Positions 10,014-21,589 of a stretch of DNA of 64,000 nt are shown here, piece after piece. Both the position numbers and the translations under genes were made by a program. Position 1 is the stretch's first letter, and every line of letters starts with the position of its first letter. Source of the stretch: Anomaloglossus baeobatrachus. Taxonomy: Eukaryota > Chordata > Amphibia > Anura > Aromobatidae. The stretch covers positions 474,728,187-474,792,186 of the forward strand of contig NC_134357.1 in assembly GCF_048569485.1 (NCBI RefSeq), written 5' to 3'. The notes under the pieces were generated by a model. The model saw nothing but the letters and a program-made list of their open reading frames with translations, had not been told where the DNA came from and searched no databases.

Positions 10014-11130
10014 TGTTACAGGGGGCTGTCTGATAAGAAAACCTAAAGGAGTATCAGACAGTCAGGGTCCACCGTGCAAAGACTCTGCTGTAGACTATGG
10101 CAGAGTGCAATACCTCTGTTAAACTCACAGAGGAATATAATTAGTAAATAAGGCAATTCCTCCCTTACTTGGAGGGTGTGTGGAATGGTCTCCGTTAATA
10201 ATCACAGAGACAAAGGCAGTGAGTGTGAAATGGCACCTACCTAGGTCCGTTCCTCTAGTGGTGCCAGGAGACGGACAGCAGCGTAAGCCGCACAAAGCTC
10301 CTACCTGCGTTCGCTCCACTAGTGTGTGAGGACACAAACCACTAGATATGGCACCTGCCTAGGTCCGCTCTTCTAGTGGTGCAAAAGAGACAGACAGCAG
10401 CATAAGCCGCACAAAGCTCCTACCTCTGTTCGCTCCCCTAGTGTGCGAGGATACGAACAACTGCCAGACGCAGTATAAGGAACGTTACCCTAGCGGCAAC
10501 GTCCACCTACGAGTAGAATCACAAGGCCCAGCCGGACCATGTGCCTCAGGCACCTGCCTATGTCCGCTCCCCTAAGAGGTAAGGATACGGACTGCAGCCG
10601 AAGCTGTAAGGTATAAGAACGCTATCCTGCCGGTAGCGCTCACCTAGCATAGACAGAGAGATGCCTAGAGGAACATGCACAGAGCGCCTACTCTTATGCA
10701 TGAACCAAGAGGACTAAGCGCAGTGCGGCGTGCGTCAGGGTCTTATATAGACTCTGTGCCTCATCCAAGATGAAGGACACCAGAGCCAATCCGCTGCCAG
10801 AACGACAGGAATGACGTCACGCTGGCCTATCACCGAGAAAAGCGTCACAAGCACATGACTAGCGACCAATCGGCATAGAAGGTGTCAGAGACATGTGACC
10901 ACGTGTCACAAGCACATGACCAGCGGCCAATCGGCATAGAAGGTGTCAGAGACATGTGACCTCGTGTCAGCGATGTCACCCGCACATGTGCAATGGCTCC
11001 AAGATAGGACTTAGTCTCCAGCGCTTGCACATGTGCAGTAGCAAGAAATCTGGACATAGTCTCCAGTGCTCGCACATGTGCAGTAGCAAGAAATCTGGAC
11101 ATAGACTCCAGTGCCACAGCAACCGTAATA
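10014..11130 (-). repeat. Upstream LTR of gypsy family A
   Basis: This 1,117-bp LTR is homologous to 2,242-3,374 and, inverted, to 62,640-63,739. It has a TATA-like box (10,742-10,749, minus). It carries fewer of the 120-bp units than the 2,242 copy, a roughly 60-bp duplication at 10,848-10,970, and two of the 45-bp GCACATGTGC-containing units. On the right it abuts an L1 remnant. The target duplication cannot be checked because the far end of the array lies outside the window. Confidence 0.9.
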
Positions 11131-11404
11131 CCTGTCCCTGAGAAACACCCTAAACTGTCTTGATTTAGTCTTAGACCTACTAACCCCCTGTATTAAAGCC
11201 CCTCTCAAACAAGCTTTTATTGCTTCCCATATCGTGTTCTGGGAGAGCCCCTCACCACTATTGAAGTGATCTTTAAGGATAGAAGTAATATGTTCAATTT
11301 CAATAATTTGAAGCCAAAAAGGATTTAGGGACCATGTAGTAGGGTCGGGTCAGGTCCAGGAAAGAAACAGAGAAAGGTCAGAACAGGAGAATAATCTAAC
11401 ATGG
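11131..11404 (-). pseudogene. L1-type ORF2 fragment (between endonuclease and RT)
   Basis: On the minus strand this reads NPFWLQIIEIEHITSILK, then GLSQNTIWEAIKACLRG. That matches the segment between endonuclease and reverse transcriptase of L1-type ORF2 proteins (the WEAxKAxxRG motif). The fragment has gypsy LTRs on both sides, so the gypsy elements evidently landed in an older L1. It is too short for subfamily assignment. Confidence 0.7.
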
Positions 11405-13390
11405 TGTTACGGGGGAACTGGCAGATCAGGATAAGGTGGTAAATATCCAAATTGCCAGTCGGGGCCCACCGACAAAGGAACTGCTGGAATTCTGAAGGTT
11501 AAGCAGAGAATACATATCTGGGTGGCTCTGAAATAATAGGGGCCTGATCCAAGTTAAGTAACAGTTGGTTCAGTAGACTGTGAACCCTGTTAGCGTCACA
11601 GAGCTAACTCACCCAGCCCAGGAATTCCCTGTTGACTGCACAGGAGACTTGGGAACCAGTCACGTGTGTAGGGACACATCAGACCGGACGACAAGCCAGT
11701 TAGTGTTTCGGTGTACCTTTGGCGCTACACTGACCACGTGTGCAGGGAACTTGTCAGGCCCTGTGGTGACCAGGTAGCGTTGACCGGAAGACCGCCATGA
11801 AAGCGCCCTGTCGACCATGTGTGTACGAGACATCAGTCTGAGGGGTCCCCCGATTAGCATTTCTGGCCACCAGGGCTCTCAACTGGCCACACGTGTACAG
11901 GACACGTCAGGCCAAGTGGTCACACCGGCAGCGTTGCCTGGGAAGCTGATGTGAAGAGGACAGGTGGCGCAGCAGCCGCAGCCCAGTTGACTCCCCTGGG
12001 CTGCACTAGCAGGACTGGATGGTAGGAGGGGGAAGACCGGCGCCTGACCCTAACGTGCTGAGCCACGGGTGTCTTGGCGTGACAAGCACCGGACGCCTAA
12101 CCCTGCCTACGGCTTCCAATCTTTGTCTTATGCCGCAATGAGGCTCTAACATGGAGGTGTGCTCTGTCTGAGCAAATGTGAAGACTGCGCATCTCCATGT
12201 TATCTTCAGCCCCTTTTATAACCTGGGTCCGCCCCGTCTACAATGGCACCTCCAAGGTCCAATAGCGAAGTGCCACGTCATGAGTCACATCATCAGCGGC
12301 CTATCTGGAACCGCCACATCACTGATGACCTCCTGGCAGCCACGCCCCCAAACACCTCACAAGTCATCGTCTGATGACCAATGGTGAGGTGCCGTGTCAT
12401 AGGGGCGGGCCACCGCGAGCCAGTCCGGTGTGGCCACATCATCAGGACACCTGATGCCTGCCGGCCTATCAGGGCCTGCCACCTCACAGACATGACTAGT
12501 GAGGTGCTTAACAGACCTAGCCTCTGATGCACTAAGTGCCTGAGCCTGTTCAGTAGCCTGAACAACAGTCTTGGAAATCATACGATCTGCCTGAGCATGC
12601 TCAGTAGGCACAACACAGGACTTAGACACGGCACAATGTCCAAGTACCTGTGAAAAGAGGCTTTTTGCACTAAGTGTAGGAGCATGCTCAGTAGCCTGAA
12701 CCGAAGACTTATGCAGGCGTCACACGAGGCAATGTATCGTGCGATATGTTGTCGGGGTCGCGGTTTTCGTGACGCATATCCGGCATCGTTTGCGACGTCG
12801 TTTCGTGTGATACCTACGAGCATCTCAGAATGATCAGAAATCGGTTACAAATCGTGTATTGTTTACACCTCGTTTATTTTTAAAAAATCGTTAATTTTTC
12901 TTTGCGCCGGTTATTCATTGTACCCGGGCTAGCACACATCACTCCGTGTGACACCCCGTGAAGAGATGAACTGCAGCTTACCTGCGGCCGCCGGGAATGC
13001 TGAAGGAAGAAGGTGGGCGGGATGTTTACATCCCGCTCATCTTCGCCCCTCCGCTTCTATTGGCCGGCGGCTGTGTGACGTCGCTGTGACGCCTAATGTC
13101 CCACCCCTTTCAGGAAGTGGATGTTTGCCACCCACAGCGACGTCGCTCAGCAGGTAAGTACGTGGACGGGGGGCACAATTAGGCGGAGCATGCTCACTAG
13201 GCGAAACACTGGACTTAGGCTCTTGCTGGGGTAAATTGGCATGTGCACTAGCCTCCTCTCCACACTTAGACGTGGAGGAGGAAGCAGCCAACTGGATAAC
13301 CCGAGGCACAGCAAAAACGGCAGCAGGCGCCTGGGCATAACTGGAACCGCAGCCGGCTGCTTGCGGCTATGGCACCGCCGATTCATAACA
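11405..13390 (-). repeat. Gypsy family B LTR, left copy, with nested MITE
   Basis: This family B LTR runs from TGTTACGGGGGAAC to CGATTCATAACA. It is about 1.5 kb without the miniature element at roughly 12,711-13,170. Minus-strand orientation follows from the adjacent gag and protease and from a purine tract just above 13,391 on that strand. A TATA-like TTATAAAAGG lies near 12,212-12,222 (minus), also conserved near 15,470 and 18,025. Repeated GCATGCTCAGTAGCCTGAAC-like segments lie in the 12,540-12,710 part. Confidence 0.85.
12711..13170. mobile_element. Truncated Harbinger-like MITE in family B LTR
   Basis: This is clearly related to the complete miniature element at 40,469-41,007. Both share GACGCATATCCGGCATCGTT, a CTTCTATTGGCCGG segment and GGAAGTGGATGTT. 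The right side stops short of the expected terminus and the family B LTR resumes with some target sequence missing, so the boundaries are approximate. No coding capacity is seen. Confidence 0.7.
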
Positions 13391-13400
13391 GTACCCCTCT

Positions 13401-13889
13401 CTAGTGCCCCCCCCCACTTGGATGGTCTGTAATCGCCACAGGTACCACTGTGTGATGGGCAGGAGGTGGAGACAAGCATTGGGAGCTACAAAACTCGCCC
13501 CACCGCACAATCTCCCCAGACGACCACCTGATATGTGGGGAATGCCGCTTCAGCCAAGGCATGCCCAGCATAATATCTTCTGCACCCTTAGGGAGAACCA
13601 GAAACGAAATGGTCTCCCTATACCCAGATGGTAGGGTAATGGGCACCATCCGGTGGTGAATCACCTTGGGCAAAAAGGACCCATCCACCACACAGACTCT
13701 CACTGGTCTTGGCATTTGCAACAGCAGGATGGCATGCAACTGGGCAAAAGAGGAGGAAACAAAGCTATCCCCAGCCCCTGTGTCCACACGTGCCCTTGAG
13801 GACCAGGTTGACCCCTTCAAGGATATAGACACAGGAAACGTCACCCTAATGGATGACGCCTGGTCCAGTCTGCCACCAGCTATGGTCAC
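13401..13889 (-). pseudogene. Aspartic protease, gypsy family B
   Basis: This minus-strand frame of about 160 residues has the retropepsin signature: the catalytic triad region RVDTGAGDSFVSS near residue 36 and the flap/C-terminal region DIMLGMPWLKRHSPHI. Such proteases cut the gag-pol precursor. The frame ends close to the downstream LTR. It is a fossil fragment of a deleted element. Confidence 0.88.
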
Positions 13890-13898
13890 CGATCGCGG

Positions 13899-14740
13899 TC
13901 ACTTATCCTGACACTTTGGGCAACGGTTGGCATAATGACCGTACTGCCCACAAGCGAAACAGGAAGTACTCTTGCGAATCGATGACCTAGCAGCACCAAC
14001 CTGAGAGATGTCCATAGGAACAGGGACGTCCTCTAAGGGAGGTGCAGTGGGAGAGACCACTACCGTGGCTGATCGACCCTCTGACATGTGATCCAGCTGA
14101 CGTTCGGAGGTCCGAAGGTCAATGGGGGTAGCCAGAGTCATGAGGCCCTCAAGGGTAGTTCGAACCTCGCGCGACGCTAACGCATCCTTCACATGCGAGG
14201 CCAACCCCTTACAAAAAAAGTGGAATGAGGGTCCTCTCTGGCCACCCCAGTTCTGCAGCAAGTGTCCTGAACCTCATAGCATACTGACTCGAGGAGGTAC
14301 GCCTCTGCTCCAAAGTCAGTAGCTGTAGGGCCGAGTCGTGAGTGACTTGAGGCCCCAGGAACACTTGCCGCATGGACTCCAAGAACTTATCGGAGTCCTA
14401 AACTACGGGGCCATTCCTCTCCCACAATGGTGTGGCCCACTCCAGTTCTCTATCAGAGAGCAAGGAGAAGATAAAGCCCACCTTCGACCTCTCTGTAGGA
14501 AACTGTGCAGCCAGAATCTGCAAATGGACTGAAGCACTGGTTCTCGAATCCCCAAAATGCCTTGCTGTCCCCCGAAAACTTGTTGGGCAGCGAGAGGTGA
14601 GGGAGGGGTGGAGTGGGCTTGGTGGCAGACACCATTGCAGCCGCTCGAGCCACCACATCATCCATATCAGCAGCAAGAGCAGACTGCTCCAGAAAACTAA
14701 CTCTGGCCTCAAGCTGCAGTATGAGCTGACGTAGCTGCTA
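13899..14740 (-). pseudogene. Gag, gypsy family B
   Basis: Gag remnant with a central segment (RELEWATPLWERNGPVV) and a C-terminal zinc knuckle CFACGQYGHYANRC. It lies between the LTR at 14,780 and the protease. Sequence similarity to families A and C is obvious in these motifs, but the rest diverges. It is a fossil, not in one frame. Confidence 0.83.
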
Positions 14741-14779
14741 TATCTCCGCCATGCCAGCCAGACCCTGGCGCTGTTTTAC

Positions 14780-15878
14780 TATAACGGGGGAACAGGCAGA
14801 TCAGGATAAGGTGATAAATATCCCAATTGCCAGTCAGGGACCACCGTGCTCCAGATGACAAAGGGAGCTGCTGGAAACCCAAAGGTTAGGTGGAGAATAC
14901 AGAGCTGGGTGCCTCTGAAATAATAAGGGCCTGATCCAAGTTAAGTAACACTTGGATCAGGAGACTGTGAACCCTGTTAGTGTCACAAGGTCCACTCACC
15001 CAGCCCAGAAATTTCCTGTTGACTGCATAGGAGACCTGGGAACCGGTCACGTGTGTAGGGACACGTCAGACCGGACGACAAGCAAGTTAGCGTTTCGGTG
15101 TATCTTTAGCACTACACTGACCACGTGTGCAGGGAACACGTCAGGCCCGGTGATGACCAGGTAGCGTTGACCGGAAGATTCCCGCGAAAGCTCCCTGTCA
15201 GCCACATGTGTACGACAGGTGGCGCAGCAACCACAACCCAGTTGATTCTACTGGGCTGCACTGGCAGGACTGGATGGTAGGAGGTGGAAGCCCGGCGCCT
15301 GACCCTAACGTGCTGAGCCATGGATGACTTGGCATGACAAGCACCGGATGCCTAACCCTGCCTACTGCTTCCAATCTATGGCTTATGTTGCAATGAGGCT
15401 CTAACATGGAGGTGTGCTCTGTCTGAGCAAATGTGAAGACTGTGCACCTCCATGTTGTCTCCAGCCCCTTTTATAACCTGGGTCCACCCCAAACCCAGGG
15501 TGGACCATAATGGCACTTCCATGGTCCAATAGCGGAGTGCTACATCATCAGTGACATCACCAGCGGCCTATCCGGAACTGCCACGTCACTGATGACCTCA
15601 TGGCTGCCACGCCCCAAACACCTCACCAGTCATCGTCTGATGACCAATGGTGAGGTGCCGTGTCATAGGGGCGGACCTCCGCGAGCCAATCCGGAGTGGC
15701 CAGATCATCAGGACATCTGATGTGTGTCTGCCTATCAGAGCCTGCCACCTCACGGACATGCCCAGTGAGGTCCTTACTGGACCTAGCCTCTGATGCACTA
15801 AGTGCCTGAGCATGCTCAGTAGCCTGAACAACAGTCTCAGAAATCAGACTATCTACCCGAGCATGCTCAGTAGGCACA
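14780..15878 (-). repeat. Gypsy family B LTR, middle copy, truncated
   Basis: It matches the first two thirds of the left copy (in plus-strand order) up to the CATGCTCAGTAGGCACAA segment, where unrelated sequence takes over at 15,879. It is the upstream LTR of the gag-protease unit. The TATA-like box is near 15,470 (minus). Confidence 0.83.
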
Positions 15879-16143
15879 ATTGCTGGTATCTAGCAATCTG
15901 AATTTGGCGGTTGAATTTAGAAGCCCATAATTCATAACCATTGGAACAACATAGGTAATTTGTCTATTACCCATATGTGTACTATGTACAAATATTATTC
16001 AGCGTATTTATAGATAATAAAGTAAGCATTTGCTTGTTGATTTGTTAGACAGATGCAGTAGAGCATCAATCTAATCAACTGTGTATTACGGTCTCCAATA
16101 CCAGTTGGTCCTCAGTATGGAAATATGAAGTTGATGTAGGTTA

Positions 16144-16599
16144 AGCTGGGTTTACACACTGCAACATCGCAAAGGACATCGCTGTAACGTCACCGGTTTT
16201 GTGACGTAACAGCGACCTCCCTAAGTCTCTGCTAAGTCGCTGGTGAGCTGTCAAACAGGCAAACCTGGCCAACAACTCAACAGCGATCCGGACCTGCAGA
16301 GAGACCTAGCTGGTTGTTGGGGACGTTGATAAGCAGCCTTTTGAAAGGGAAGTTGCTAACAAAGTCTCTGCAAAGTCTTTCACACACTGAAACTTTGTAG
16401 CGATGCATGCTGCACAGCGGGAAACAAAGGACCTAGGAATGGTCCTGAACGATTTGTAACGATTACAACTTCACAGCAGGGGCCGGGTCGCTGATAGGTT
16501 TCACACACTGCAACATCGCAAACAACATCGCTATTGCGTCACAAAACCGGTGACGTTACAGCGATGTCCTTTGAGATGTTGCAGTGTGTAAACCCAGCT
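16144..16599. mobile_element. Harbinger-like MITE (456 bp)
   Basis: Terminal inverted repeats AGCTGGGTTTACACACTGCA are flanked by TTA on each side (16,141-16,143 and 16,600-16,602). Three-base TWA duplications are typical of PIF/Harbinger transposons. The ends are long palindromic arms and no protein is encoded. Confidence 0.85.
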
Positions 16600-16729
16600 T
16601 TAGTATACCTCAAAAGAGGAAAAGTAACTATGAACAGGATTATATTGGTGGTAACAATGGTCCATTTGTTTGTCTGTTTATTTTAGATTATAAGCTGTGA
16701 CCAGAAATTCAAGGATCATTGTTGAAGTG

Positions 16730-16776
16730 CCCCTGATGAGCCCCATCTGATTACATAGGGGGTGAAATGAGTAGGG
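16730..16776 (+). ncRNA. Hammerhead-ribozyme-like fold with exact core heptamer and GAAA
   Basis: In order: CCC, CTGATGA (16,733-16,739), GCCCC, a 13-nt loop, GGGGG, T, GAAA (16,764-16,767), TGA, GTA, GGG. Both conserved core segments are exact. Stem II is four to five G-C pairs. Stem I is only three pairs (CCC with GGG), with possible weak extension. The putative cleavage triplet is GUA, which fits NUH. Stem III is absent or minimal, as in PLE hammerheads. The short stem I lowers confidence. Confidence 0.5.
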
Positions 16777-17235
16777 AGATTCTTGGACTAAATTACAGCA
16801 AAAAATGTTTTAATTATTGATACAGATATATTATTCTGAAACTGGTAGTTGACTAAACTAGGACCATCCCATTAGAACATTAGAAAATGACAGATAAGCA
16901 CTGATGATAGTACTCTATGACAGTGCACGTACTATTCTTGTGGGCTCTTCTTTGGTGATACACTTTACCCACTATTATAAAGGAGCACTGGGTATATATA
17001 GATAGAGGAGGGTCAGTATAGAGGTTAGTCAACAAGGAATGGTGGCGTCAAGAATATTAGGACGCCAACCCCGTATTTCATGAAGGGTGAAAGTAGGTTG
17101 TATATGAAATCCCACCTTATCTTCTTATATCAACATACAAAAAACAAAATTTATGTGTACTGTGTTTGTGGCATATATGTTCAATAAAATAATTTGGTAT
17201 TTGATTAGAGGACTCTACCTTAGCATCGAAATTCG

Positions 17236-18284
17236 GTATTTGATTAAGGTGGTAAATATCCCAAATCGCCAGTCGGGGCCCACCGTGCTCCAGATGACAA
17301 AGGGAGCTGCTGGAAACCCGAAGGTTAGGCGGAGAATACAGAGCTAGGTGGCTCTGAAATAATAGGGGCCTGATTCAAGTTAAGTAACACTTGGATCAGG
17401 AGACTGTGAACCCTGATAGCGTCACAGGGTCCACTCACTCAGCCCAGGAATTCCCTGTTGACTGCACAGGAGACCTGGGAACCAGTCATGTGTGTAGGGA
17501 CACGTCAGACTGGACGAGAACCCAGTTAGCGATTCGATGTACCTTTGGCGCTACATTAACTACGTGTGCAGTGAACACGTCAGGCCAGGTGGTGACCAAG
17601 TAGCGTTGATCGGAAGACCGCCGTGAAAGCGCCCTGTCGGCCACGTGTGTACGACACGTCAGACCGAGCGGTCCCCCAATTAGCGTTTCTGGCCACCAGG
17701 GCTCTCAGCTGGACATGTCAGGCCAGGTGGTCATACCGGTAGCATTGACTGGGAAGCCGATATGACGAGGATAGGTTGCGCAGCAGCCGCAACCTAGTTG
17801 ACTCCACTGGGCTGCACTAGCAGGACTGGTTGGTAGGAGGTGGAAGCCCGGTGCCTGGCCCTAGCGTGCTGAGCCACGGGTGTCTTGGCGTGACAAGCAC
17901 CAGACGCCTAACCCTGCCTACTGCTTCCAATCTCTGGCTTATGTTGCAATGAGGCTCTAACATGGAGGTGTGCTCTGTCTGAGCAAATGTGAAGACTGCG
18001 CACCTCTATGTTGTCTCCAGTTCCTTTTATAACCTGGGTCCGCCCCAAACCCAGGGTGGCCCACAATGGCACCTCCAGGGTACAATAGCGGAGTGCTATA
18101 TCATCAGCGACATCACCAGCGGCCTATCCGGAACCGCCACGTCACTGATGACCTCATGGCTGCCACGCCCCAAACACCTCACCAGTCATCGTCTGACGAC
18201 CAATGGTGAGGTGCCGTGTCATAGGGGCGGGTCTCCGCGAGCTAGTCCGGAGTGGCCACATCATCAGGACACCTGATGTGTGTC
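17236..18284 (-). repeat. Gypsy family B LTR, right copy, first part
   Basis: It resumes about 30 bases inside the family B LTR and runs to the insertion point of the large PLE at 18,285. The remainder continues at 23,769-24,268. The last 14 bases (18,271-18,284, ACCTGATGTGTGTC) are duplicated at 23,769-23,782. The TATA-like box is near 18,025 (minus). Confidence 0.85.
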
Positions 18285-19866
18285 AAAAACCAATAACTCG
18301 GGCACACAAAAGTTAGGGGACTGAAGCAAAAGATGCTTGAAAAACAGTAAGCTTGTTTTTATTGATACAAGAAACTCCAGAAATTCAAACGTTTCGGCCT
18401 CAATACATAGGCCTTTGTCAGTGAATTTCTATAATACAAATATACAGAAAGGAAAATAAAGTTAGTTATTGCATAAGGGAAACAATGTATTTCATCATAC
18501 ATGTGTAGTCTACGAACATAACAAATGAAGGGGTGAAAGGCAATATAAACAACCTTTTAGGCACTGATAGTTATCCTATGCTAAAACGCAGAACATAATG
18601 TATCAATATTCTGTATCATGGAACAGTGTTCATTAGAAGAGGTAACTGCCAATGTGACTGTCAATAAGGAGAACCACCATAAAAAATACTCGAAATGTGT
18701 ACAAAATGTATACAAAACATACCTAAAGAGTTGTAGGGAAGAAGATTTACTTATGTGAGATGTCCATAAGAAGGAGTAAATGCCTAAAAATAGACAAGCC
18801 TTTTAATAATCCATCTGGCATAAATGAAGAACGTGTTATAAAGAGCCAAGTGAGAGGCCATAGAGGTAATAAAATGGATCTGGGAAGACCGTGAAGATAT
18901 AAAAGATGAGAGAAGAATATCAAGAGAGGGCACATATAGGAAGGAAAAAAGAAGAAAGAAAGGAAAAAAGAACAGAGCACACACTGGGTAATAAAAAACC
19001 CACAGGGGTAAAGAGGAGGGTAAAAAAGTGAAGGTAAAAGAATGAGGGTAAATGAAAGGGAGGCAATGGTTTAACTGTGGACACGATAGGAGTTACCTTT
19101 ATAGGCACAAATGATAAATGTTATGTTGGTCAGGGTAGTGCAAGAGGAAACGGTGAAATCCGCTCAGGGGTAGTTTACTGGAGATATAATATAGGAAAAG
19201 AATTGGGTATTATGAAATGGGACTTATCCCAACGATGTATATAAAAAATTGAAAAAAAACAATGGGTACATACCCAATTAATATATGGACGTAGGAAATA
19301 CCTCTATAGAGAAAGGGCACCGTTGGTACGGTCTATTTTCAAGTATAATCTACAAACATGGGAATTAACATATATGGTAGTGTCAAATTTTCAGAGATAT
19401 AAAAAGAAAAAAAGAAAAAGGAAAAAAAAAAGGGAAAAGAAAGAAGAAAAGAAGACAAATAACACATACCCTTTAGTAGAAATAGTATGTTGCAGGTAAC
19501 GTTCTGAATCAGTGCAAAGGGAATATGCAATCCCTAGTATCGTAGTCTGTGGACACAAAGGTGAATGTCTCAATGGGATCAGAATCAAGTACAAAAGGCC
19601 ATAGTATATAAGGGCACAAACCTTTTAGGAAGAGAAAAAGTGATCAGAAAGAGGTAATGATAATTGGGGTATCAATCGAATTCCTAAAAGGAAGAGAGAG
19701 TTGTAAGGATCAAAGTAAAAGATGAGTATGAGTCATGGAAATGGCTACAGTCTAATGAAGCCTGAGTAAGTGGACTATACCTGATAGTGGAGAAACTCCT
19801 GTGTGATAAATGGTCCCCCTGTGAACTCCTGCGGTGCATGTGAAGGTGAAAAGCCAGCCTTTTTAA
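18285..19866 (-). repeat. Left arm of PLE palindrome
   Basis: This arm is the reverse complement of 21,476-23,707 once the nested miniature element there is removed. It holds no nested insertion. In coding-strand terms it lies downstream of the endonuclease and so corresponds to the element's 3' terminal region. The low-complexity part around 18,940-19,110 and 19,400-19,460 is purine-rich on the plus strand. Confidence 0.88.
18380..18429 (-). ncRNA. Hammerhead-like fold, left PLE arm
   Basis: The minus strand reads GAAATTCA, CTGACAA, AGGCCT, loop, AGGCC, GAAACG, TT, TGAATTTC. Stem I is a perfect 8-bp pairing and stem II is five pairs. The GAAAC core is kept; the first core (CTGACAA) departs from CTGATGA at two positions. 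It is in the same sense as the endonuclease frame. Confidence 0.5.
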
Positions 19867-20591
19867 ATGGTGCCTAATTACCTGGGTGGGACTACTCCAC
19901 CAGGAAGCCCTGTGTGTGGAACGCAGGGCCAGGCTGTGGCACGCACGCCACGTATGCGTGGAAAAGCCATAGGGGCTGATCGGCGCCTGCATTAGCAGCG
20001 GCCACAGCTGGTCCATGTGCGTGCAAAGTGGGGAGAACCGGAAGCATGTGACGCGGGGCAGCCCGGATATCCGGTGCCTGACCCGCAAGTCGCGTACGTG
20101 GAACGCATAATCGCCCATGCGCAGAAGGGCCTAGAGGCCGAACGGCGCATGGACAAGTAGCGGCCATAAACGGTGAATGATGTGGGGATGTGGGAGGAGT
20201 GGGCCGGGCGCGTGCGCAGACTGGCCGAGATTGCGGCCGCGACCGCGCATGCGCGGGCACACTAAACCTCAGGGTGATGCTGGTGAAGACTGTCAACAGG
20301 ATATTCAGTGCCGTGGAGGGATCGTGAAGGTGCTACAGTGCCTGTAAAATAAAGGAATAAAAAGATTAAGAAAACGAGCTTGCATATGGTTCATATAAGA
20401 AAATACATAGTATGAAGGTGTATAATCTGTATGAAAGATAATAGGGAACAGTAAAATGTGAGAACGAAAGGGACCATAAGAAAAAGAAGGTAGAATGAAT
20501 TGGAAAAAAAGAGAAAATGGATTAGGAAATAAGGTGAATGAATGAAATCTAGATAAAAACAACAGATAGAGGATCAGGACATTGTAGAGGC

Positions 20592-21475
20592 CTAGTAAAT
20601 GACCTCGTATTCACGGTTTAATCCAAAAGGTTCTAACGTCTGCAAGGTGTAAATCCAATATGCCTCCCGTTCTTTTAACCTCCGTATCCTATTGCCACCT
20701 CTCCTGGGTTGAGGTACTTGCTCCAAAATTTGATACCGTAGCTGTGCTACTGTGTGACCGGCTCGTATAAAATGAGCTGGAATCGGTAGAAGTGTCTGTT
20801 TACACCTAATCGTGGATTTGTGTTTACTTATTCGGTCTCGGATATGTTGGGTAGTCTCCCCAACATATCCGAGACCACAAGGACATTTTATTAAATAAAC
20901 CACATACGATGAGTCACAGGTGAAGAAATTTTTGATGTGGAAAATTCTGCCTGTACGGTGGTGAGTGAAGGAATTGCCTTTTGTAAGGTTAGAACATTGA
21001 ATGCAATGTAAACATGGGTAATTACCAGTACGGGTTGTCTGTAATACCGTTTGTCGAGCCTGTCTGGTCTGAGAACCAATATCAGCCCGAACAAGGGTGT
21101 CTCTCAGGTTTTTTGGGCGCTTATTGCAAAACAAAGGCCTATTTTGGAACTCTAAGATGTTGGGATAGGCCTGGCGCAATAATGACCAGTATTTCAGGAT
21201 AATGCCCTTAATCTGTGCCTGAAAAGGGTGAGAAGTTGCTACGAAGGTAGTTCTAGGGCCTTGTATCGGACTAGTGTATTTATTGGAGGTTTCAGGTATC
21301 GCAATTCTCTGTGGATATCCCCGGGCAAGAAACTTATCACTCATTTCCGTACGGCGTCTCACGCGTGTGTCAGGGTCTGATACAATGCGATTCACTCTTT
21401 TAATCTGGGATAATGGTAGTGCCCGTTTGATGTGGTTTGGGTGTGCACTAGTGTAATGCAACAGGCTGGCTTCTG
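20592..21475 (-). pseudogene. PLE RT C-terminus and GIY-YIG endonuclease
   Basis: A minus-strand open frame of nearly 300 codons. The N-terminal part (HYTSAHPNHIKRALPLSQ, then KFLARGYP) matches the thumb/end of PLE reverse transcriptases. A CX2C/H cluster follows (CLHCIQC). The C-terminal half has the GIY-YIG nuclease hallmark VVYLIKCPCGLGYVGETTQ, then ISKHKSTIR and REAYWI. This nuclease nicks target DNA to prime reverse transcription. The frame stays open but the RT palm is missing, so the protein is 5'-truncated. Codons upstream of 21,475 are read from the palindrome arm and are not part of the protein. Confidence 0.9.
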
Positions 21476-21589
21476 TTAAAAAGGCTGGCTTTTCACCTTC
21501 ACATGCACCGCAGGAGTTCACAGGGGGACCATCTATCACACAGGAGTTTCTCCACTATCAGGTATAGTCCACTTACTCAGGATTCATTA

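Larger units (their letters stand above)
13391..14779 (-). mobile_element. Gypsy family B internal region: gag and protease only
   Basis: Between two family B LTRs lie only 1.39 kb. On the minus strand this is gag (14,740 to 13,899) followed by protease (13,889 to 13,401), then almost at once the purine tract and the downstream LTR. RT, RNase H and integrase are absent. The layout therefore resembles the gag-protease derivative at 35,918-37,621, although that one keeps a chromodomain. It is a fossil, likely a non-autonomous deletion derivative, and is broken in gag. Confidence 0.85.
15879..17235 (+). mobile_element. Unassigned block between LTRs, PLE-like, with MITE
   Basis: This 1.36-kb AT-rich block replaces LTR sequence between the middle and right family B LTRs. 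It contains a Harbinger-like miniature element (16,144-16,599) and, just after it, a hammerhead-like fold (16,730-16,776, plus). The end carries TTCAATAAAATAATTTGG, a polyadenylation-like sequence. These suggest a PLE terminal region, but no coding frame supports it. No clear target duplication was found. Confidence 0.45.
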
